Positions 51,972-62,371 of a DNA stretch of 64,000 nucleotides are shown here, one piece after another. The notes under the pieces are model-generated. The model was not told the DNA's origin. It ran no database searches and saw nothing but the letters and a program-made list of their open reading frames with translations. Source of the DNA: Atrichornis clamosus (lineage: Eukaryota; Chordata; Aves; Passeriformes; Menuridae); the NCBI GenBank assembly GCA_013400975.1, contig WBMZ01000376.1:62001-126000 (forward strand), written 5' to 3'. The position numbers were made by a program, and so were the translations under genes. Within the stretch, counting starts at the first letter, position 1; each line of letters starts with the position of its first letter.

Positions 51972-52046
51972 GTCATAGAATTTAAAGACAGAGCTCCACT
52001 AGATCAGACCAGATCTTACCTGTTCTGAACTCCTGCTTGTCAAAAG
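51972..52046 (-). mobile_element. Old CR1/L3-like 3' end
   Basis: TGTCATAGAATTTAAAGACAGAG, CACTAGATCAGACCAGATCT and TCTGAACTCCTGCTTGTC follow a reverse-complement old CR1 3' end. In that family TCATAGAATTTAAGGCCAG is followed by ACCATTAGATCATCTAG and TCTGACCTCCTG. It lies about 100 bases from the palindromic repeat at 51.8 kb. Confidence 0.6.
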
Positions 52047-55000
52047 CTGTTCCCTTCAGCTAGATATGAACACACTGAGTGCACTCAGCAGACATTACAC
52101 CAATGAAGTAACTGCAGTACACTGCAGTTCTCAGAAATCTAAATTTGTGCATATTTGGGTCAAAACCAGCAGAGACATGGCAGCCCATATTGTTGAAGGC
52201 AGTTAGCATAAGGAAGGGGTTTAAAGAGGTCCTGCAAGGCAGTTCCAGATTAGCCTTGAAGGCTGGCCTTGCCAGTTTCTGCACTGGAGTGAAGCAGCAT
52301 GAGGCTTTTCCTTGACATAAGTACAGCAGTCAGTGTGAAGTGGTTTCACCGCTGAGATATCCAAGAAACGGCATGAACTATCTCCACTCAAAACACTTTT
52401 TCCCTTGTGTGTCAGAAAGCGGTTGCTTTGGTGCTTTGTTAATTCTATACAAAACAGGTTGAAGTATCTCATGGTAAAATACTGATTTGCAGTATTCAAG
52501 GCCATTGGGAGGGAAATGTCCAAAGTTATTCCTTCAAAATCTGACAACATTGAGGCATCTGGAAATTCTACCTCTCTTCCTCTTCAGGTTTCACCATCAA
52601 CACTAAAAAAGCACCCCTTTCTTGTACGTGCTTTGTATAGTTTAAATGAAACTGGGATGCCAAAAGGATGGGGCATGTCTAATCCTGCCGTAGTCTGGGC
52701 AGTGAGGTTTTATGACAGCTTTACCTGAAAACGAAAATTAGGTTCTGTTCCAGGTCCCTCCAAAATGGAGGCAGAGCCAGGACAGTTAAAGCAAGACAAT
52801 TTGAGAACTTCTAATGCCCTTGAAAATAATGAAAGGATCTGTGCCAGGGTTGAAAGCAAAACTCTATTAGGCCTCTATTCAATAAAAGGTCCTTAGATAA
52901 ACATGTTCTTGGTCCCACCAGAAAATGTGTCTAAATAGCGTGAATCTGAAAGTTGTCCTTGTCTTTACACCTGCTTAACAAGCTGCCAGTCCTTGGGCCT
53001 CACTTTGAACTGGTCCGCCTCCCAACAGCCTGTAGTTGGAACTGGGAGGTCCTGATCATGCTGGCTGGTGAAGATGTAAGGATGCAATAAACCAGTGTTC
53101 ATCCTTCTTTCCTGCATACGAAAGCGAAGGCATTGTGCCAAGCAAATATGCGCATTAGATGACTAACAGCTCCCACACTGTCAGTGTAGGCAGGGAATAT
53201 GCAATGCAGCCACATATGTGTCTCAGAACCATACCCAGTGCTTTTTATTCTTAATGTTTGGCTTTGTTTTTAAATAGGAGCTCAGATCTTTGAGCAGGAT
53301 GTTTATCTCCATGCACAGAAAACAGTATTGGTCATAGTTTTTAATATATGATCAACTTTTTAGAACTACCAGCTGATACATCTATTGTGAGTGACATCAG
53401 AATTTCAAGCAACTGCTATAAATGCTCACTAAAATAGCTGTGCATATCATGTGTAATTATCTCAGTTTACCTTTTTATCAAGGGCTAGAAAATACCTTTT
53501 TAGAGAAAGTGAGAATTTTTTTCCAATAGGAATGCTGTTGGAAAATTTTTATTTAACTGCCCTGATTGATGTTTGATCTCCCTTTCTTTGATAAAATTGG
53601 TGGGAGGTGTTCACAAAAATAAGTATGCTGTAACAAAGGAGTTGAATTTCATTTGATACTTGCTTAGCCATAGTTTTACCATGTACATGTGGATACTACT
53701 GATCTGAACCCCCAGGGAAGTTCTGTAAATCCCTGTAAGCAGAGTGCAGTTCATCTTAGCATTTAATCTAAAGTGAGTTTCCACTGAAGAGGGTTCCCTT
53801 TTCATTCCTCCAATGATGGATAATCCATCCCCAAAATGAATTAATTTTTTGTCAGTTCTGCAGTCTGAAGCAGCAACCTTGTTGCTGCATAGATAGCTAA
53901 GATAGGGGGATAGGATGCAACAGAGGAAAGTGAACAGGATGAAACAAACCCCTCTCTTTCTGCAGCAGTGTAAGGTTAGATCATAAATGCAATGTGATGT
54001 GAACCTTCAGTGTTGGTGGTTTGGATGGTGGACTCATTCAAATTCCCCAAGAAATATTAAGGACCCTCTCAGCTAAGAACTCTACAGCCACAAAATGGTA
54101 GACAGTCTCTTGAGCTGAATCTTGAAAAAAATGGAGAAACAGGAAACCAAAGACAGACTCTCAAACCACCAAGTTACAGTTCTGTGGTCTCACAACCAGA
54201 TGATCCAGTATTCAATTAACAGACCTGTTCTTCCCAGAACTAAAAATTTTTCAAGTTTATAATGCTTTTTCCTGACATCTCATAAACATACAGTATTGCA
54301 GAAAGCAGGCTTCCAGAGCACAGGTAAAGGCTGAAGCCCTCAGAGGTTCTCCAGGACATTGACAATGGCAGAATCTGTCAGTATCTATTTAGCAGTGAGT
54401 AACTGTCTGATGACAAACTAATTTTTGTGTGTTCAAGAAGGAAGGAAGCCTATTTCCCTTACAGAGCTATTTAGTAGCCTGTGTATTATGGATTGGTCTC
54501 TATTCACTCTATTTTAAGCACCTGTTTCTGCTTTCTTGATCTCTCTGTAAGTTGACATCTAGATCCCTCATCCCAAGTATGTTATTTTTGCCAGTAAAAG
54601 TTGCTATTATGTGGACTAGCAGTTAGAAGGGGTCGCATGGAAGATAGTCTGCCTTATATAAACTGTGCTTCCCACTCAGGTGGTTAATTAAACTTGGTCT
54701 TCAGATCCCAAGACAAGAAACCGCTTATGTGCATGCTGTGTTTTAATAACGTGTTTCAGTTCCTCTGCCCCAGGAGACTTGGCCCTATCTTCCGGTTTCC
54801 CTGTTCTCAAGAGAGAGAAAAGGGAACGTAGTGACAAAAGGAGAGTGTGTGGCTCCCTGTAGTCTCTTTTCAGGCAAATAGTCTTGTCTGACTGGGAGTT
54901 GTAGATGGAGTGAGGGAACATCTTACAACGTCATTGCAGATTGCCTGAATAATGTTTCTTCGGAATAGATGCTATGTCCTTCCCAGAACAGGGAAAAATG

Positions 55001-58000
55001 AACAGTAGCAAGAAACCTTTTCATCATTTTATGTTCCATCCTCTGCATTTGCATTCCTGTTCTGTGATGATGCTCCAGCACATTAACCTGCTATGTTATC
55101 CTGTCAGTGCCAAGGTACATATCCAGATAATTGTGTGTAAAATTTTTGCTTGTATCTGGGCAGACCATGTCATTGTTTTCAGCAAAAATTAATTTGGTAG
55201 CTCAAAACCATGGGATTCTCCTCATACATAGCACAAGATAAAGTCACTCTTGATTTTGTGAAGCAGTCTGAATGTACTTCTGAGTATTCACTACCAGGAA
55301 TTTTGCAGTTGCTTCTCAGTCCTCTGTGACACATCCTCTGGAAGTTTCACACAGTGCAAAAGTAGGCTCTTGACTTGGAGCCTGGTTTTGCTGGCACTTA
55401 TGGACCTGAGTAACTGCTCCTGTAACTAGTTTTAGCTGCTTGTGTCAGAATAACAAAGGACACAGCAGAATTTTAAGAGGAGGGTCATGTAGTTGTATTG
55501 TCCTTATTGTTTAAGGTGAGTTGCTTTCTGTAAAACTACTTGGCCTTCACGGTTTTCCTTGTAGTCAAGGGAAGATGGAATTAGATCTTCTGCATCAGTG
55601 TATAGTAGGTGTGAAATGCTGACAAGTTTGAGCATTGTTTTCACATCAGTTTTGCATTGATAAAAAGATGTAAGTTAATTGAGAATAAGCCTTTATGCAT
55701 TTTCAGAGGCAGGAATGATTCCCAACAGTCCTTGATTTAGTGGTATTTTCTTCTGATCATTCACATGCTATTGGAGAGACAGAAGGATGGGGCATATTAG
55801 GCAATAAATAGATGGGCTTATTTCTTTCAACAATGTAAAACTACCCTTGTCCTGAAGTTACCTGATGGGGAAAAGAGGAAGCAGAAGCGGAATGCTTGAT
55901 TTTGGAGACAGTATAAAGAAAGGAGTTAAGTGTGGAGTCTGGCAAGGCACTTGCACTGAATTCAGACTATAACAGTAGCATGTAGCTTAAGAAAAGGTAA
56001 CTCTATAGAGGAGTATAGATCTTCAACATTAATTCTTATTCATTTGACCTCTCTGGAAATGTCGCGATACTGAGTTCTTTGCACGCCATGTGTAAAGAAA
56101 ACAATTTTATACCAGCATTTGAATATTGTAGTGAACCACAGGCACTAAGGAAGGACAAAGAAAGCATTTGGGGCTACTGTCATTGCATACATCTCTATGT
56201 TAAAAACTGTGATCAAGTTACCTTGTGTCAGCTGAATGACAGTAACTATATGTAAACATTCTTAGTCTGCTTTTTTAAGAGCATGAACCACTTCTGGCTT
56301 GAATTTTAGCTTTTGCCTTCTGCTTGTATTGGACTGAGGCTATGCAGAGTTAATTACATTTCCATCTAATAGAAGTAATAACCTTTTATGCTGGGGCAGT
56401 ATATTCAGATACCAGAGCCCTTCATGTCAAGACAAGGAGAGCTGTATAGAGAGGTATAGAATCCTTTATTAGATCACTTGGTGTAGTTTGGGGATATAAT
56501 CTGGCCTTCAGTAGTGAGCCAAAAGGTACCAATTCCTTTTATCCAGTGGCAGTCCCTTATGAAATCCAGTTACTTCTTTGTTCTGCACCTCATGGCAGTC
56601 TGCGGGAGCAACATGAGCACATTTCAAAGCTTGTTTCTCGCGAGCTGTTGCACAGAATTGGCAATTATGTCATCAGCAATTTTGAGGAGCAGTGCAGGTG
56701 ATGATGATAGACTCAGAACTATCCACACCATCTTTTTATGCTGCTTGTTAGTTGTTTTGAATGGCACCTGCTCTGTAAAAGGAGGTTGACTTCCTTTAGG
56801 ACTTGCCTGCAAGATGTCTGATCTGGTTTTGAGCTTGGACTGAAAAAACCACATCAGAAAACAAACAATAAAAATATCTAGCTGAAAATAATTACTTGTC
56901 ATATTTTCCTGGGAGGGAATGAGAGGGGTTTCTAAGTGCCTATAAAAGTATAAATACCGTCTGTATGCTTTATTCTTACATTTTATGGTTTTAGGAATAA
57001 CTTTTGGATTATGTTTTGATACACAGTGTACTCAGATAGTAATTCTTAATTCTTGGACCTACATTGTTTCTCTATACTATGTTTGTATTATTACAAGTGA
57101 AAGAGACAGCATGTATCCAGGCCTTTAGAGCCAGTTTCACCCCTTAGTAATCCCTTGTCCTGGGTAGCAGAGGATTGCTTGGTGCTAAGATGTACTATAT
57201 TGGATGAAGTGATTTTTTTGAGGAGTACCTCACATGTTACCCTGCTGACTTTTACCTGGGTGCTCTTGTTGTGTCCTGGTGTCTTCTAAAAATGTGACTT
57301 GCTTTTAAATATGTTTTTCTTGAACATGGGCATATGAATGTGCAGTGATCACCTCATGTCCCAGTATCAGAGATGAAGTCCGGATATCTAAATAGTCTTG
57401 GATTTATTAGCCTGTTCAGAACTGGAAAGATCAGTTTCTAGTCAAAGGATTTCGACAGTACCTCTGTAGGAGAGGGCACTTTCAGAGTTTAGCCTTTTAA
57501 ATTCTTGTTCTTCAGGAAACTTCATGATTGGGGCACAATGTATTGGCATCAATAGAAAGAGTTGTTTCTGTCTCTGTGGACTTGAGAGGAGACTGTAAAT
57601 GAACTGGCCTGATGTTCACAGTGCAAGGTCCCTTAGAAGTATATGACAAGTCATATAACCCTTGAAGGCAGAGCACTTTATAGTCTGGACAAAAATATGC
57701 ATCTAGACCCTTCCCCTAGCCGAAGGTGTGAAGAAGGAAAAGGTTCTGCAGTTAGCGGTGAATTTCTTTCTACATGCCTGCATGACCCCCTTTACCCATG
57801 TTTTTGCCATGCTTTGAGTGGCATGCTGGACACACAGTGTCTGAGGCTGTGATGGACTGCTCCCAAATGATGTGTCCAGTTAGCCCCACTGTGTGCCTGG
57901 TGTGACACATTCAACAGTCCTCCACAAATAAGGGGGTTTGTCTTGGACTCACAGACCTTTAAGAACTCGCTGAGATTTTAGTGAAATGGGGCATTATGAT

Positions 58001-58390
58001 TTCAGCTGAAGGCTTTTTCCATATGGTGCAGATGGTTCCTAAGGGAGCTGAGCTTATGGATCGCCTCCTTTTTCATAAATACTAAAAGATTTTATGGTAC
58101 ATACCCTTTGGATACCTGGAAGATTTCAGGTAGATTCCAGTTCCTTTATTCAGGCAATAAGCAAATGCAAGTTCATCAATAACAATATGATAATACACTT
58201 CATTTCTTTTCCATGTTTCACCTCACCCCACACATCAGTGGGTAGACACTTTTTTTATGGATGAACATCACATCATGGTCTTTTAGAATTTGATTTCAAG
58301 AAGAATTGTGGTTAAAAGCCCTGAATGCTTCTTAGACAACTAATAGTGTCAAAGCTTAGATTTTTCACTTACTTTTCAGGATTCTAGTGC

Positions 58391-58490
58391 ATGAAGGATG
58401 TAAATGATAATCCCAGAGGACCATCTGTCCTGGAGCAGACATTGGAACCAAGTTACTATGTGACTGAAAGGACTGAGTGCAAGTCAGATG
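58391..58490 (+). CDS. First coding exon of an unidentified gene (partial CDS)
   Basis: The exon runs 58,380-58,490. A near-ideal acceptor, TTTTTCACTTACTTTTCAG, precedes it and a consensus donor, ATG|GTAAGT, follows. The frame TAG at 58,385-58,387 lies one codon (TGC) before the ATG at 58,391, so translation very likely starts here and the first ten bases are 5' UTR. The exon encodes 33 residues plus one base: MKDVNDNPRGPSVLEQ, then a stretch ending TERTECKSD. It is hydrophilic with no signal peptide or membrane segment, suggesting a cytoplasmic or nuclear protein, but that is inference. It joins the exon at 62,319 in phase (G|AG gives Glu). I do not recognise the protein, and its short N-terminus holds no domain. 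Confidence 0.7.
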
Positions 58491-59169
58491 GTAAGTAAAA
58501 CAAGGAAGATGAGATATATCATACTGTCACTTCAGTACAGATGAAAAATACAGCCATAAACTCTCAGAACTTGTCCTAATTTTCAGGTTTTAAATGTTTT
58601 GCAAAGCCCAGTTAGCATGGAAGATAGTTTTTGCTAGATCTTGTCATGGTGGAGTATATATTTTAATCTAGCTGTGGTTCTTGTGTCATTCAAAGAGTCC
58701 ATTTTACCTTCATTGCCTACTTGATGTCTGTGAAGTTCTTTCTAACTTGGATTTCTAAGGAAACCTGAAGGATTGAGCCTTTGTCTTCTGAAAGCCCTTT
58801 TAAATCCAGTCCGTAGCTGTCTCAGGCACTTTTGAAAAAAAATTATTTGTGGTAAGCAGTAAGTAAATTAGTTTTGTTTAATCATCAAGGAACTGGGTGT
58901 TTTCAAGCCATTCTGGACTTGTTTCTAAACATATTCTTTCTCTTAGAGGAAAGTGTTTCCCATCTGCACAGTGAGGGCTCTTAGAGCACCTGGGCTTTGA
59001 ACTTTGGATCATACATCCAGCGTAGATAAACCTTTTCTCTTTTTATTGGTTACCTGATTTATTTACTGGTTGCAGTTAATGCCGCACTGGACTGACCTTT
59101 CGCACCGTCTTGCAGACTGTTGCAGTTTGTGGTTATTTTTATGCTGGAGGAGCCAATTCAGCTGATGTG

Positions 59170-59175
59170 GGTGGG
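59170..59175. repeat. Left target-site duplication of the LTR (GGTGGG)
   Basis: The six bases directly before the LTR's TGT end are identical to the six directly after its ACA end (59,775-59,780). A perfect 6-bp duplication is typical of ERV2/betaretrovirus-like integration. Confidence 0.8.
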
Positions 59176-59272
59176 TGTTGTGGCCAGGTTGAGGTGGTAC
59201 GGTGCCGCAACCTTCTGAAAGTGCCTCCAACTGAGAGACAGAGCCGCTCGGCAAGGCCACTTCCCCGAGGCA

Positions 59273-59292
59273 CACACGCACACACACACGTC
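59273..59292. repeat. Short CA microsatellite inside the LTR
   Basis: CACACACGCACACACACACA lies in the U5-like part of the LTR. It is an imperfect dinucleotide run and may have grown after insertion. Confidence 0.8.
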
Positions 59293-59372
59293 AGATAGCT
59301 GTAAATCTTCTGAGGGCAGGTCGACGGCAGGGGAAGAGAGAAGGGTCTCCGTTTGGGGTTCTGCCGGAAAGG

Positions 59373-59378
59373 TTTATT
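59373..59378 (-). terminator. LTR polyadenylation signal AATAAA
   Basis: TTTATT on the plus strand reads AATAAA on the minus strand, about 60 bases downstream of the LTR TATA-like box, as expected at the R region. Confidence 0.6.
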
Positions 59379-59434
59379 GCTGCCACCCACGCAGAGTTCC
59401 AGAGAAAAAACGAGAAGCGGGTAGAATGCTCCAG

Positions 59435-59443
59435 GTTAAATAT
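59435..59443 (-). promoter_or_regulatory. LTR TATA-like box
   Basis: On the minus strand the sequence reads CATATTTAA, preceded by a G+C-rich U3. Its spacing to the AATAAA signal fits an LTR promoter. Activity is unknown. Confidence 0.5.
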
Positions 59444-59774
59444 GGGGGTGGAGAGAGCCTCAGGGCCAACGGTCTGAGGGCACGGGGGCACGGGGTGGTG
59501 CACAGGCGGGGTTGGGGTCAGGGAACCCATAGGGGAACTCGGGGTGGGACAATAAGGCCGGGGCCAATGGCGGCTCTGGCAAGGAGGACATGTCAGGGAG
59601 GAAGGGGCAGGGCGGCCAGCGGGCCAATCAGGGAAACAGAACTGGGGAACATTAGCATAACGAGGCAAGGCATCCTGGGAGAAGCCCTTTCTCTCACGCT
59701 AACCTGGGCGGATCCAAACTTAGGGACTGTGCCACCAAAGGAATCTCTTTGTCCCACGTCCTGGGGGGCTCACA

Positions 59775-59780
59775 GGTGGG
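59775..59780. repeat. Right target-site duplication of the LTR (GGTGGG)
   Basis: It is identical to the left copy at 59,170-59,175 and directly abuts the LTR's ACA end. Confidence 0.8.
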
Positions 59781-62318
59781 CCTTTGGTATCAACTCCTCA
59801 TGGCAATGGAGGCTCAGATTATAAAAAGAGGATGCTGAAAACCTTTGTTCAGGCGTGTTTGAATGGCAAAACCATGTTCTGTTTGCAAATAAGCTGTGAG
59901 GTGAATGAGTTTGTTCCACATGCTGTGTACTTTATTTCTAAAAAGCCCTTTATGAGCTGTAATCTTTTATTATTTATGTAAGGATCCTGAAGAAGTCAGA
60001 TAACCTACAGGTGTCTTTCCTGGGCATTCACATTCTCTTTCCAAATTAGGTATAAGTGATCTGCTTTGGCCAACTGACAGTCAATGCCTGCACTGACTGG
60101 CATTCATTTGATGGCAGAAAGGATGCACTTTCTTGTCTGTAAGCTCAGAGTCATGTTAGTATTACACATTTTGGTGGTTTTCACAGCCTTGTCAGGATTC
60201 TTTGAGGCCAACATCAAACCTAGGCCGTAAAACATCAATTTTATTTAATTTTTTAAATTGAGGAGGTGTCTAATAGTGCCAAATAATTGGAAGCCTCATT
60301 ATGTCAGGACATGCACAAACATACAGTAAATGACAAGCACATTTTTTGCTCAAAGCATTTATTATTGATAGTTTGGCATAAGTAAAAGCATGATATTGTA
60401 TGTTATCTGACCCTTATAGTCATAGACTATATTAATTTCAAAGCAAGGTGTAAGCACAATTCTGCTGTTTATACAAAATAGTGCATTCAGAAATCACTTT
60501 GCCATGTTTATCAAATTTATCCCTGCACTGAAATTTGTAGTAAAATGTAGTTTAAAGTATAGAGTTTAACCATTTATGAATTTGCTCTATCCACCAACAC
60601 AGAAACCACACACATCCTGTTTCTAACTGGATAGTTAAAAAAAAATAAATTAAGTGCTATAAATCCATCATATGATTTTTAGGGATACTGAGTATATTCA
60701 GAGGTCTTTCATGTTCCGCTTTCTATTTCCTGTCCACCAATATGTCTTGGGGGGAAAGTGTGTGAATGGGTCTGGTAGAAAAATGGTAGGGAGTTTGGGG
60801 GTTGTTTTCTTTCTTGGTTTTGGGGGGAGGGGGATTTGATTATTTTTTTCCTCTCCTGGTTTATATAGGACTTCACTTCTTCCCCTTGTGTCTTTGCTTA
60901 GGCTTTAACACTTCCCTTCTCTTCATCTCCTCCTGTGCCTGGCCAGAATACCATGTGTTCATGCACAGAGCCTGCAGGTTGTTCACCAAAAAGATCTTTA
61001 ATCCAGCAGTGATTACTGGCTTACTCTTTGTATGTGGGCAATACAAAGGGAAGTTTTTCAAGCAGTTTTGTTTTTATTGCAGAATAAGACGTGGGTAGTT
61101 CTGCCTTGCAGAAAAGCTTAGCCTCGAAAAACCTGGTGTGGGAGGGGAGAAAAAAAAGATCGACAATCATTTATCATGTGACATCAAAGTGGAATAGTTC
61201 CAACAAAAAGACTGGTGCTGAAACTTTCCAGCTGAATGTGAGCTGAAGATCATGCTCTTGCCTCCATGTTAACGTGATAGAGCCAGTGTGGAAGCGCTGC
61301 TAAAGTACTGTGGAAGAAATCCTGTGTGTATAGGTTACACCCAGCAAGTGTGCTTGCTGAAAAGTACCCTGGAAAGGCCTCAGTCTGAGGTGGCTGCACA
61401 GACGGGTTTTGGCACAGAGGCAAAGACACTTAGAAAATATCAATGATACTAATTTGAGGAAAGGCTCCGGTGTATAAAATGCAAATCTGTGTCTTTAAAT
61501 TTGATGGAAGATGCTCCAATACATGTTTGAAGTAAAAGTCATCCTCCAGGTATTGTCGTGGGACTGTGGACTGGCCCTTGTTTCAGATTTGGCTAAGAAA
61601 AGGGTATCATTCTGTTTAGCTGTCACAAGCACACTAATAAACTTCAGTATTGCAGAAAATGCTACGTAGAATGTGGCCAAAGGTCTTGAATGTTGTAGTG
61701 CCTAAGTTGAGCAATCAATAGACATTCATACAAAGAAAATACTGTTGTTTTCATTGCAGGGCATAGGAGCTAATGAGAAACTTTTAAGGCATGGCTTTAT
61801 TAGGGTAGTCTGGAAGGCAAATTCAAATTCTGAAAGATGCCTTGGGAAACTGTTAGGGTATGTTTATGCCATCCAATTACCAAGGATGGTCAAACCACAA
61901 AATTGATGGACTAGATTTAAAAATGGTCATCTTAGGTAACCAGAAGGCTATTTATTTCACAGAACTGCCTCATATTCCCTTGTTCACGTCCAGCATAGTG
62001 CATAAAGCAAAAGATATGTAGGGTGAAACAAAACTGGATGATGTTTCTGGAAGTTTGAAAAGTTTTACTGTAGCTGCATGACTGAGCCATGAGCTGCTCT
62101 TGTGCGGGTGGAAAACAGGATACAGATAAAAGAGGTCACATGAGTCTGTGGGGATGAGCAAAATTAACATGCTATTTTTGAAGGAGTGTGCACTCGGGTT
62201 GACAGTTTGAAGTTGAAGCCTTTCAGTTAAATCTTTATTAAATAAAAGTTTATTCTGCAGTGTGTACACAAAACACTGTAGAAAATTAAACTGATTTAAA
62301 CTTCTGTTTGTCTCTTAG

Positions 62319-62371
62319 AGGCATTTAAGAACCAGAGAGTTGATGAGGATGAGGCAGTTTGCAGTGGCAAG
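62319..62371 (+). CDS. Second coding exon of the same unidentified gene
   Basis: The 53-base exon follows a good acceptor (TTCTGTTTGTCTCTTAG) and precedes the donor AAG|GTACAC, which is weaker than the others. Joined to the previous exon in phase, it encodes 18 residues, EAFKNQRVDEDEAVCSGK, and ends exactly at a codon boundary. The two exons together give 51 residues. The DEDE stretch makes this part acidic. If the donor is skipped, the frame continues for 19 more codons to a TAA at 62,429-62,431, with an AATAAA at 62,414-62,419, so a short alternative end is possible. The acidic, low-complexity N-terminus would suit a nuclear regulator, but that is a guess. No family is recognised. Confidence 0.6.

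Larger units (their letters stand above)
36360..58379 (+). other. Inferred large first intron (~22 kb)
   Basis: It runs from the donor at 36,360 to the acceptor ending at 58,379. I see no convincing coding exon inside. It holds an ancient palindromic repeat (51.8 kb), a CR1/L3-like fragment (52.0 kb) and a short CR1 tail (42.05 kb), but is otherwise repeat-poor and AT-rich. Stretches 37,200-42,050, 42,120-51,770 and 52,050-58,379 show nothing I can name. First introns of developmental genes often hold enhancers, which would need cross-species comparison to detect. Confidence 0.45.
59176..59774 (-). mobile_element. Solo endogenous-retrovirus LTR (ERV2-like), antisense to the gene
   Basis: The 599-bp unit begins TGTTGTGGCC and ends GGCTCACA on the plus strand, giving short inverted TGT...ACA ends. 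Perfect 6-bp GGTGGG duplications flank it. Read on the minus strand it has a coherent LTR order: a G+C-rich U3 with two ATTGG (inverted CCAAT) boxes, a TATA-like CATATTTAA, an AATAAA about 60 bases later, then a U5-like part with a CA/TG repeat. No internal retroviral genes lie beside it, so it arose by recombination between two LTRs. The 6-bp duplication points to the ERV2 class. A 132-codon plus-strand frame inside it is chance. It could supply a promoter or polyadenylation site antisense to the host gene. Confidence 0.85.
58491..62318 (+). other. Intron between the two coding exons
   Basis: It starts with the donor GTAAGTAAAAC and ends with TTCTGTTTGTCTCTTAG. Its main content is the antisense solo LTR at 59,176-59,774. 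The rest (58,500-59,170 and 59,781-62,300) is AT-rich with no feature I can name. Short frames here are chance. Confidence 0.65.

Noticed and set aside
59426..59824. A 132-codon plus-strand frame
   Set aside because: It lies almost wholly in the solo LTR and runs antisense to it. It has no retroviral or host protein features.
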